DNA from: an uncultured Bacteroidales bacterium | Lineage (GTDB): Bacteria > Bacteroidota > Bacteroidia > Bacteroidales > JAUNSR01 | Assembly (NCBI GenBank): GCA_947074245.1 | Contig: CAMTOW010000101.1 | Coordinates: 1-7,127, forward strand | Length of the DNA stretch: 7,127 nucleotides | Direction of reading: 5' to 3' | In this document: one piece after another, positions 1 to 6,972 of the stretch | Numbering within the stretch: the stretch's first letter is position 1 | How the letters are laid out: every line of letters begins with the position of its first letter | Program-made: the position numbers and the translations under genes | The notes under the pieces: model-generated | Databases searched by the model: none | What the model saw: the letters and a program-made list of their open reading frames with translations, nothing else | What the model was told of the DNA's origin: nothing

Positions 1-162
1 TGTAAAAAATACTTTTGATTAATATAAATTGTATAATAAATAGGTTTATAGTTTAATAAATTGTTCAGTTGTTGATTTGTTTTTATGTTTTATTTGCGAT
101 TTAAAGTGTCTGTACATTAAGATAAAAAATATCAAATTGCATAAAATTTATTCTTTTCAATG

Positions 163-182
163 AAAAAATGCACAAAAAATGC
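163..182. repeat. 9-bp direct repeat, 11-bp period, upstream of promoter
   Basis: The nine bases AAAAAATGC occur at 163-171 and again at 174-182, so the copies start 11 bp apart, about one helical turn. They lie immediately upstream of the candidate promoter elements. Two A6 tracts on the same helical face could bend the DNA or act as an UP-like element, or the repeat could be a paired operator half-site. The repeat is seen directly; the function is inference, and in such AT-rich DNA it could be chance. Confidence 0.45.
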
Positions 183-190
183 TTTTTATA

Positions 191-223
191 TTTGCAAAGT
201 ATTTATTTTTACGAAAATATTTG
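191..223 (+). promoter_or_regulatory. Candidate primary-sigma promoter for the susCD-like operon
   Basis: The Bacteroidota primary-sigma consensus is TTTG at -33 and TAnnTTTG at -7. Here TTTG at 191-194 is followed after 21 bp by AATATTTG at 216-223, which matches the -7 box except for its first base. This would start transcription near 230 and give a leader of roughly 80 bases before the ATG at 311. An alternative -7 box, TATATTTG at 187-194, matches the consensus perfectly but has no TTTG at the right distance upstream. Both choices are motif matches only. Confidence 0.45.
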
Positions 224-310
224 TTGTCTAGGGTGGAATGCTTGCTATGATTTTATAAAGCAAATATTAATAAATATTTATCAATCAAGTCTAATAACAA
301 AAGTATCTCT

Positions 311-3300
311 ATGAAAAGATTAACTTTCCTCTTGTTTTGCCTGTGTATAGGTATTGGAATAGTTAGTGCTCAGACTACGCACGTCACTGGTATAGTGATT
401 TCAGCGGAAGATAATGAGCCTATTATTGGAGCGTCTGTAGTGGTAACTGGAACTGCTGTAGGTACGGTTACGGATTTATCCGGACATTTTACTCTGGATG
501 TTCCGACTTCAGCTAAGAAAATTCGAGTCTCTTACGTCGGAATGGACACGAAGGATGTCGACATCAAACCGAACATGAGAGTTTTACTTTCCGTTACGAC
601 TCAGAATATCGATGAAGTCGTTGTTACGGCTATGGGTATGAAAAAAGATCGTAAAGCGCTCGGTTATGCGGCTCAGGACCTGAAAGCCGAACAGTTAAAT
701 ACCGACGGTACGACATCTTTGGCAAGTGCCATTCAGGGTAAACTGACAGGTGTTGATATTCGTCAGTCATCGGGTATGCCGGGAGCATCTTCTCAGATTG
801 TGATCCGTGGCGCTCGCTCATTCAATGGTAATAACCAGCCGCTGTATGTAATCGATGGTATGCCGATCTCTTCTACGGCTGACTTCTCAACAGGAAACTC
901 GGTTACCGGTGCAAATATCGCCGATCGTAGTATCGATATTAATCCCGAAGATATCGAAAGTATCAACGTATTGAAAGGTCAGGCAGCGTCGGCTCTTTAT
1001 GGGATACGAGCTTCGAACGGTGTAATCTTGATCACGACCAAACGTGGATCGAAAGGTTCTTCTAAAGCACAGGTTGTTGTTTCAACAAACATGAGTGCGG
1101 AACGTGTTTCTCGTAAATTCAAACGTCAGAAGACATATGCGCAGGGGAACTATTATATCCAGAAAGGCGATGGAACCGTAACCGGGTATGATCCGTCATC
1201 TTCCATGACCTGGGGTCCGAAAATCTCAGAACTTCCATTTGATACTGAATATGGTGGAAATGTGATTGAAGGCGGTGTAGCGGGTAAATATTACAATCCG
1301 AAATATAAACTGGCAGGATTAGATGGCTGGACAACTCCGCAGATTTATGATAATGTCGGTGATTTCTTGGGAACTGGTTTTACGGAAAATACCAATTTCT
1401 CAATCTCTCAAACCAAAGATCGTCTGTCGTTTTCAACAGGGGTTAATAACTCCTACCAAAACGGTGTGCTCCCATCGACAGGGATGAATCGTTGGGGGGC
1501 GCGTGGTTTGGTAGATTGGCAGATCGACGACGAATTTAAATCCGGATTCTCTTTCGACTATGCGAGTACGAAGATCACCTCTGCTCCGGGTGCCAACTCC
1601 GGTATTATGAACGTGGTTTATTCGGCTCCGGCGGAATACGATTTGAAAGGCACTCCATACAATGTGCCGGGTGACCCTACGAGTCAGGTGTTGTTCCGTG
1701 GGACAAACTTTAATAACCCGTATTGGTGGGCTGACAACGACCAGTATCTGCAGCATACCAACCGTGCATACGGAAATGCTTATGTAGAATATCGTCCGAA
1801 AATCGATTGGGGTGATAACTACAACTTGGTAATCCGCGAACAGGTTGGTGAAGATATCTATACGTCAAACTATAGTGACGTAGCTGAAGTAGGTTCTGCT
1901 GCAAATAAAAAAGGGGAGATTACAAATTACGGTGTTTCTAAAAATGTATTCAATAACTTGTTTACTATCAACTGGAGCGGTAAATGGGGTAAATACAATG
2001 TAGATGTGATGATCGGTAATGAGATCAATCAGGAAAACAGCCGTATTTGGAGCTATTATGGAAGTAACTTCAACTTCTATGGTCTACCGGTAATCGGAAA
2101 TGCGACTAGCTATACTTCTTCCGAATACAATGTGATGAACCGTACGGTTGGTTTCTTTGGAAGTGTATCTGCTTCATACGATGATATGTTATATCTGACC
2201 GTTACGGGACGTAATGATATCGTGTCTACTATGCCGAAAGACAATCGTAGCTTCTTCTACCCGTCTGTTTCACTTGGATGGATCTTTACGGAATTGGATG
2301 GTTTGAAAAACAATCCGTATTTCTCATTCGGTAAATTAAGAGCGTCATTTGCTCAGGTTGGACAAGCCGGTAATTATTATCAGAACTACATGTATACGCC
2401 TTCGTACGGATCGGGATTCTATTCATATTATCCGGTGAATTATCCTGTAAACGGAGTTTCTTCATACATTCCTTATTATGCTTTGTATGATCCGAATCTG
2501 AAACCTCAGAATACGTCCAACGTGGAAGTGGGTACCGATTTGAATTTCTTCAACAATCGTCTCCGTTTCGAATATACATATAGCTACCAGAATGTGAAGG
2601 ATCAGATCTTCTCTGTGCCTATCGATGGTGCTACGGGTTATAGCTCATACATTACCAATGCAGGTAAGATGAGAACCAACTCTCAGGAGTTTTCGATCAA
2701 CGGTACGATTCTGGAATCGAAAAACTATTCGCTCGAACTGGGTGTGAACTATACCAAAGTGAACAACAAAGTCATGAAACTGGCTCCCGGTGTTGAATCG
2801 ATCTTCTTGGGTGGATTCGTAGAACCGCAGGTACGTGCGCAAGAGGGTTGTACTTACCCGAACCTTTACGGTACAGCATTCAAACGTGATAAAGAAACCG
2901 GTCTTTTGCTGCTTGATTCTAACGGTCTTCCTCAGGGAACAGCGGATAGCCAGGATTTGGGTAACTGTTCTCCGGATTTCGTAATGGGTATCAACTTAAG
3001 TGGTCGTTACAAAAACTTCTCGCTCAGCACGACTTGGAGCTGGCAGAAGGGTGGTAAAATGTATCACGGTACTAGCTTGATCATGAATTACTTCGGAGCT
3101 ACGAAAGAGTCTCTTCCATATCACGAAGGTGATGTTCAAGTTACGGGAGTTATGGAATCGACAGGTGAAAAAGTTACAATGGATGTGAATGGACAAGATT
3201 ACTGGATGGCCTATAACGATGTGACTGAAGCGGGTATTTACGATCAGAGTTTCTTTAAACTTCGTGATATTACATTGACATACCAATTGCCAAAATTTGC

Positions 3301-3472
3301 AGGCATTAATGCTTCTGTATTTGGTTTTGCGCGTAACGTGTTGATTTGGGCGAAGATGTCGAACTTCGATCCTGAATCGTCTCAGGGGAATGGTAATATG
3401 GGAGGATATTTCGAACGCTTCTCTGTTCCCAATACGTCAAGTTATGGTGCAGGTTTGAAAGTGACATTCTAA
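311..3472 (+). CDS. SusC/RagA-type TonB-dependent outer-membrane transporter
   Basis: This 1053-residue protein is the barrel half of a SusCD-type importer and should take up a large ligand across the outer membrane with TonB/ExbBD energy. Visible in order: a Sec signal peptide (residues 1-20, likely cut at VSA/QTT), a carboxypeptidase-regulatory-like domain (about 24-95), a TonB-box region DEVVVTAMG (101-109), a plug (about 110-245) ending in the SusC signature with LKGQAASALYGIRASNGVIL and TTKRG, then a beta-barrel to the C-terminus, which ends in KVTF with the terminal Phe expected of a BAM substrate. Length fits the family. There is no STN domain before the regulatory-like domain, so sigma/anti-sigma signalling of the FecA type is not expected. 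The start is the ATG directly preceding the signal peptide; it has no clear Shine-Dalgarno, normal for this phylum. The mature protein appears to have only two cysteines (C847, C886). The substrate cannot be read from the sequence. Confidence 0.96.
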   Translation: MKRLTFLLFCLCIGIGIVSAQTTHVTGIVISAEDNEPIIGASVVVTGTAVGTVTDLSGHFTLDVPTSAKKIRVSYVGMDTKDVDIKPNMRVLLSVTTQNIDEVVVTAMGMKKDRKALGYAAQDLKAEQLNTDGTTSLASAIQGKLTGVDIRQSSGMPGASSQIVIRGARSFNGNNQPLYVIDGMPISSTADFSTGNSVTGANIADRSIDINPEDIESINVLKGQAASALYGIRASNGVILITTKRGSKGSSKAQVVVSTNMSAERVSRKFKRQKTYAQGNYYIQKGDGTVTGYDPSSSMTWGPKISELPFDTEYGGNVIEGGVAGKYYNPKYKLAGLDGWTTPQIYDNVGDFLGTGFTENTNFSISQTKDRLSFSTGVNNSYQNGVLPSTGMNRWGARGLVDWQIDDEFKSGFSFDYASTKITSAPGANSGIMNVVYSAPAEYDLKGTPYNVPGDPTSQVLFRGTNFNNPYWWADNDQYLQHTNRAYGNAYVEYRPKIDWGDNYNLVIREQVGEDIYTSNYSDVAEVGSAANKKGEITNYGVSKNVFNNLFTINWSGKWGKYNVDVMIGNEINQENSRIWSYYGSNFNFYGLPVIGNATSYTSSEYNVMNRTVGFFGSVSASYDDMLYLTVTGRNDIVSTMPKDNRSFFYPSVSLGWIFTELDGLKNNPYFSFGKLRASFAQVGQAGNYYQNYMYTPSYGSGFYSYYPVNYPVNGVSSYIPYYALYDPNLKPQNTSNVEVGTDLNFFNNRLRFEYTYSYQNVKDQIFSVPIDGATGYSSYITNAGKMRTNSQEFSINGTILESKNYSLELGVNYTKVNNKVMKLAPGVESIFLGGFVEPQVRAQEGCTYPNLYGTAFKRDKETGLLLLDSNGLPQGTADSQDLGNCSPDFVMGINLSGRYKNFSLSTTWSWQKGGKMYHGTSLIMNYFGATKESLPYHEGDVQVTGVMESTGEKVTMDVNGQDYWMAYNDVTEAGIYDQSFFKLRDITLTYQLPKFAGINASVFGFARNVLIWAKMSNFDPESSQGNGNMGGYFERFSVPNTSSYGAGLKVTF

Positions 3473-3489
3473 CATAAACAATTAAAGAA

Positions 3490-4965
3490 ATGAAAACATC
3501 ATACAAAATATTTGCCTTAGCTTCTTTGGTTACGCTGGCGTCTTGTTCTGAAGGAACAATGGATTATATTAATAAAGATACGCATAATCCGGCTGTAGGG
3601 GTAGTTCCTGCCAAATACTCGATTACCGATGCGATAATGAGTAGTGCGTTTTCTACCGTTAGTGGTTCGTACGCATGGTATGCTTCAACTTTCACGGAGC
3701 AGGAATTCGGAACCGGGAACAATCAGTTTAAGAATGCAGAATTGCGTATCAAGAGTGAAGTAGCTGCTGCGACAACCTATAATAATGAATGGAACTCGAC
3801 ATACGCCAACATTGCGAACCTTCGTCAGGTTATCGAAAAAACGAGTGAAGGAGGCTTGAATGAAGACCAGATCGATATACTAGGGATGGCTCAGACGTTG
3901 TTTGCGCTCAACTTTGGAGTTTTGACCGATTTGCACGGTGATATCCCTTGCAGTCAGGCAGGATATGGTACGCTATATCTGACTCCGGTAATCGATACCC
4001 AAGAATCTGTATATAATGATGCGATTTTGGGCATGTTGGACAAAGCGATCGCAAATCTTGAAAATGCGAAATCCCAATTGATGAATAATGCCAAGGATCA
4101 GGATATTCTTTTTGCCGGAAACCCTGCTAAATGGCTGGGATTCGCCTATGCCCTAAAAGCGCGATATCTGCTTCATACGATGGTCGTAAATCCGTCGGTT
4201 TTGAGTGAAGTGCTGACTGCTGCTAATAATGCGGTTTCGGCTGGCTTTGATGGTGTCGAACTGACTGTATTTAACGGTGTCGATTGCGATAATCCTTGGT
4301 CTGCTTTCTGGTGGAGCCGTAGTTATACCGGTTCTTCTGCGACGGTGGTGAAATTGTTCGAGGCAAGAAAAGACAACCGGCTATCCGTTTATAACTATGA
4401 TCGCTTTGGTAATAATGAATACGGAATCCCGGGTAATGCCGAACAGGCCGGTTTGACCGAGGCGTTAAATATTCCTGTATGGTTGGAAGACGGTGCAGCT
4501 CCGATTCACCTTTTCAGCAAAAGTGAATTGTATTTTATCCTGGCAGAAGTGAAAGCACGTCAGGGTGGAGATGCAGCATCTGATTTCAAAACCGCGATCG
4601 AAGCGTCATTTGATGATTGTGAAGCGACTAATGCGGTTCCCGCAGCTACCAAATTCGAAAACAACGGTTCGGATTATGCGGCTGGTCTGACGGTTTCATT
4701 GAAAGAGATTATGGTTCAGAAATATCTTTCTCAATGCCGCGACGAACAGATTGAAGCATACAACGACATTCGCCGTTGCAAAGCTTTGGGCGAAAACTTC
4801 ATTACGCTTGAGAATTCTAAAAATACTCAAAACGGGGAAAACTACTGGCCGGAAAGATTCCCGTATGGCAACAGTTCCGTTATCTCAAACCCTATCGTCA
4901 AAAAGGCATTCGAAGACACGAATATCTATGCCGATAAGATTTGGATTTACGGAGGCACTAAATGA
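3490..4965 (+). CDS. SusD/RagB-type ligand-binding outer-membrane lipoprotein
   Basis: This 491-residue lipoprotein is the surface lid that binds ligand and closes over the SusC-type barrel. The signal peptide ends in the lipobox LASC with the lipidated cysteine at residue 19, followed by SEG. The mature part has helices and motifs typical of the SusD-like_2 branch: a TPR-like N-terminal region with NEWNSTYANIANL, then a D-x-HGDIP motif where family members often read YGDIPY, then DTQESVYNDAI with LDKAIANL, then a KWLGFAYALKARYLLH segment, and near the end WPERFPYGN followed by SNP. Family assignment is from memory of these motifs. It starts 17 bp after the transporter stop codon, with no terminator between, so the two genes should be co-transcribed. 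The usual pairing of one SusC with one SusD supports the call. Tryptophan-rich NPWSAFWW (about 273-280) could help form a ligand surface, but this is speculation. The ligand is not known. Confidence 0.95.
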   Translation: MKTSYKIFALASLVTLASCSEGTMDYINKDTHNPAVGVVPAKYSITDAIMSSAFSTVSGSYAWYASTFTEQEFGTGNNQFKNAELRIKSEVAAATTYNNEWNSTYANIANLRQVIEKTSEGGLNEDQIDILGMAQTLFALNFGVLTDLHGDIPCSQAGYGTLYLTPVIDTQESVYNDAILGMLDKAIANLENAKSQLMNNAKDQDILFAGNPAKWLGFAYALKARYLLHTMVVNPSVLSEVLTAANNAVSAGFDGVELTVFNGVDCDNPWSAFWWSRSYTGSSATVVKLFEARKDNRLSVYNYDRFGNNEYGIPGNAEQAGLTEALNIPVWLEDGAAPIHLFSKSELYFILAEVKARQGGDAASDFKTAIEASFDDCEATNAVPAATKFENNGSDYAAGLTVSLKEIMVQKYLSQCRDEQIEAYNDIRRCKALGENFITLENSKNTQNGENYWPERFPYGNSSVISNPIVKKAFEDTNIYADKIWIYGGTK

Positions 4966-4971
4966 TTTATA

Positions 4972-5024
4972 TATACCAAATAAAAAAAGCGGATCGTGAG
5001 ATTCGCTTTTTTTTATTTGGTATA
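4972..5024 (+). terminator. Intrinsic terminator closing the susCD-like operon
   Basis: The core stem is GCGGATC (4989-4995) paired with GATTCGC (5000-5006), with one G-U pair and a GTGA (GNRA-type) tetraloop at 4996-4999. It is followed by eight T (5007-5014) and preceded by seven A (4982-4988), so it can work in both directions. The pairing continues outside the U-tract with a perfect 10-bp arm, TATACCAAAT (4972-4981) and ATTTGGTATA (5015-5024). It begins 6 bases after the SusD-type stop codon and should separate this operon from the downstream oxidoreductase gene. Confidence 0.92.
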
Positions 5025-5373
5025 ACCGCAACCGATATTTCGGGTCATATAAAAAATGAAAGTCGGGTATTGGGATAGGTTCGGATTTTTTTGCCGTCGA
5101 ATGAAGATCTCTGTTTGATATTCAAGCTTCGTTTATTCTTATGTGACATCTGCTCAACATTCTCTTCGGCTTCCGTGTTGTTTTGTATAAGTACATCATA
5201 AGGACTTCCTATTCGGAACTGTGAGAAATAGATGGATTTTATCATTCTTTTATGACCTTCATGGTAGAATCGGATTGTCAATATTCGGTTGTTTTAGGTA
5301 TTGAAATGATGAAGAGATGGATGTGTTTTGTGTATTTGTTCTCTTGATAGAAATTGTTCAAAATATAAAGGTT
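5025..5373. other. Intergenic region and leader of the oxidoreductase gene
   Basis: About 350 bases between the first terminator and the oxidoreductase start hold no gene I can support. A reverse-strand open frame spans 5045-5281 (TTG start; an ATG at 5245 would give 66 residues); it resembles no family I know and is treated as unproven. A weak promoter candidate for the downstream gene is TGTATTTG at 5331-5338, one mismatch from TAnnTTTG, with no good TTTG at the expected distance. If used, transcription would begin near 5345 and give a leader of about 30 bases. No RNA gene or strong repeat was seen. Confidence 0.6.
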
Positions 5374-6852
5374 ATGAAACGGTTTACATTTATAATGTTG
5401 TGTTTGATGTGCAGTTTGATTGTGATTCAAAGCTGCAAAGATGATGAGGTTTCGTATAAAGGCGATGGCGTAAATGAGCATCATGAGATTGTTATCGTAG
5501 GAGCCGGAATATCCGGCCTAACATGTGGCTATTATTTAGGAAACAAGGATTTTTTGATACTTGAAAAAGAGGACAAGGTTGGAGGCAGAGTAATATCCGG
5601 TATGCATGATAATTTTGTTTATGCGAAAGGAGCTGAATATTTGGGTGAACCGGATTCTTATTTGGCTAAAATGATCAAGGGGTTGGGTTTAGCGATAAAA
5701 GAGATTCCATCGCCGATGGATGCTTTTTATGATGGGAAACAATTCTATTATGGTACGGATGGGATTGCTCGTTATCTGATTCATGGAAGCGATGTTGCGA
5801 CATATAACAAATTTGTTAACTTATTATTGCAAGCCGATAAGCTCTATGACGAAGTCCCGGATCTGACCTATACTGCTAAAGTAAGAGATTTGGATCATAC
5901 TACGGCTGAAAATTGGTTGTTGGGGAATGCGATTCCGAAGATTTATATTGATAAATATAATGTTGCTTCAAGAGGTTTGTTTGGAGCCTCATTGCAGGAA
6001 ATATCTGCGTATAGCTTTATTCCCGAAGCGGCTTTTGATTATGATGAAGATGATTTGATTCAAGGATCCGGAAAATTTGATGAAGAAAATGAATATAAGA
6101 ATGCAATGGACGAGCGCTCAGAGTCATATACGTTTGTCAATGGTTTGACGGAATTGACGAATGCTTTGGGTAATCGGTTTTCGGATAAGATTCGATTGAA
6201 AAGCGAAGTGACAGCTATTACAAAAGAAGATGACCATTATGTCATAAATTATCGGACCGATGGAGGAGAAATAAGGATGCTTACAACAAATAAGGTTGTA
6301 GCAGCTGTTCCGTCTCCGATTGTGTTGAATATAGCTCCGACATTGCTTCCGGAAAAAGTAAAAGATATATTGAATCAAATCGAATATTCCTCCTATGCAA
6401 CGGTAGCTTTATTTTCCAAAGTGCCGATTTTTAATAAAGCGTTCGATTTGGCTGTGCCCGACGGGTATTTCTTTACGGATATATATGATGCGACATGGGT
6501 TCGTAGGCATTTTGAATCAATAGAGCCCAAGGAGCATATTATCTCTGTATATATCGCTCCACTCTCTTATACGGATCATAGTCTGGATCAAATGCGTGAC
6601 GACGATATTCTTAATCGTGTGTATGGGGATTTGGATAAGATCTTTCCGAATGCGAGTTCGTTGGTGACCGGATATGATATTCAGCACTTCAAATATGCTT
6701 ATCCTGTTATGACATTAGGAGCTTATGAGCGACTGGTTGAATTGATGAAGTTGAACAAAGGTTCTTTTGTATTGGCTGGAGATTATACCATTTATCCAAC
6801 ATTTGAAAGTGCCGTTGAATCCGGCTATATGGCTGCAGAGGAAGTTAAATGA
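5374..6852 (+). CDS. Lipid-anchored FAD-dependent oxidoreductase, amine oxidase superfamily
   Basis: A flavoprotein of 492 residues that probably oxidises a small organic substrate outside the cytoplasm. Residues 1-21 form a lipoprotein signal ending in IQSC; the mature protein starts C-KDDE, close to the acidic surface-export signals described in Bacteroidota. An FAD-binding Rossmann motif follows: IVIVGAGISGL (39-49), acidic E64 and the GGR doublet (70-72). A middle segment with FVNGLTELTNAL and VVAAVPSPIVL matches the amine oxidase pattern, and the C-terminal flavin motif is LAGDYT plus FESAVESG (467-484). The AGDYT form also resembles phytoene-desaturase and HpnE-like enzymes, so the reaction is open. 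The ATG at 5374 was chosen over an in-frame ATG at 5317 because it directly begins a normal lipoprotein signal; the 19 extra residues would put a second hydrophobic stretch in front. The gene has its own flanking terminators. By eye, the monoamine oxidase active-site lysine aligns with T343. Confidence 0.88.
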   Translation: MKRFTFIMLCLMCSLIVIQSCKDDEVSYKGDGVNEHHEIVIVGAGISGLTCGYYLGNKDFLILEKEDKVGGRVISGMHDNFVYAKGAEYLGEPDSYLAKMIKGLGLAIKEIPSPMDAFYDGKQFYYGTDGIARYLIHGSDVATYNKFVNLLLQADKLYDEVPDLTYTAKVRDLDHTTAENWLLGNAIPKIYIDKYNVASRGLFGASLQEISAYSFIPEAAFDYDEDDLIQGSGKFDEENEYKNAMDERSESYTFVNGLTELTNALGNRFSDKIRLKSEVTAITKEDDHYVINYRTDGGEIRMLTTNKVVAAVPSPIVLNIAPTLLPEKVKDILNQIEYSSYATVALFSKVPIFNKAFDLAVPDGYFFTDIYDATWVRRHFESIEPKEHIISVYIAPLSYTDHSLDQMRDDDILNRVYGDLDKIFPNASSLVTGYDIQHFKYAYPVMTLGAYERLVELMKLNKGSFVLAGDYTIYPTFESAVESGYMAAEEVK

Positions 6853-6924
6853 TGATTTAGGATATGGTTTAGGCAAAATATGCTTGAGAAGACGACAGGA
6901 ATATACCTTGTCTTTATGATTGAT

Positions 6925-6972
6925 AAAAACAGGTTTCGGATCCAATTCATTTTCTCCGAAACCTGTTTTTTT
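6925..6972 (+). terminator. Intrinsic terminator after the oxidoreductase gene
   Basis: A perfect 16-bp inverted repeat pairs 6925-6940 (AAAAACAGGTTTCGGA) with 6955-6970 (TCCGAAACCTGTTTTT) around a 14-base loop, followed by further T residues to 6972. The A-run on the left arm gives a U-tract on the other strand too, so it may serve a convergent gene. It lies 72 bases after the oxidoreductase stop codon, with nothing coding between. Confidence 0.92.

Larger units (their letters stand above)
1..310. other. AT-rich upstream region and 5' leader of the susC-like gene
   Basis: No open frame of convincing length or composition is present in these 310 bases. The stretch is very AT-rich, as expected for a Bacteroidota promoter region, and has several A-tracts (A6 at 124-129, 163-168 and 174-179). 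Near the gene there is a weak AT-only inverted repeat (AAATATT at 262-268 and AATATTT at 273-279, 4-base loop). A six-codon frame, ATG at 238 to TAA at 258, lies in the predicted leader; nothing shows it is translated. No tRNA, riboswitch or recognisable regulator site was seen. The end of any gene to the left is outside the window. Confidence 0.7.

Noticed and set aside
238..258. Six-codon upstream frame in the susC-like leader as a possible attenuator
   Set aside because: No paired terminator/antiterminator structure was seen between it and the gene, and the peptide has no telling residues.
630..3506. Several reverse-strand open frames inside the susCD-like genes
   Set aside because: They lie opposite well-supported coding sequence, have no recognisable motifs, and fit the expected shadows of the real frames.
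4751..4999. Forward 82-codon frame overlapping the end of the SusD-type gene and running into the terminator
   Set aside because: It is out of frame inside a clear coding sequence and is rich in Lys/Arg/Thr in the way shadow frames are; it ends within the terminator hairpin.
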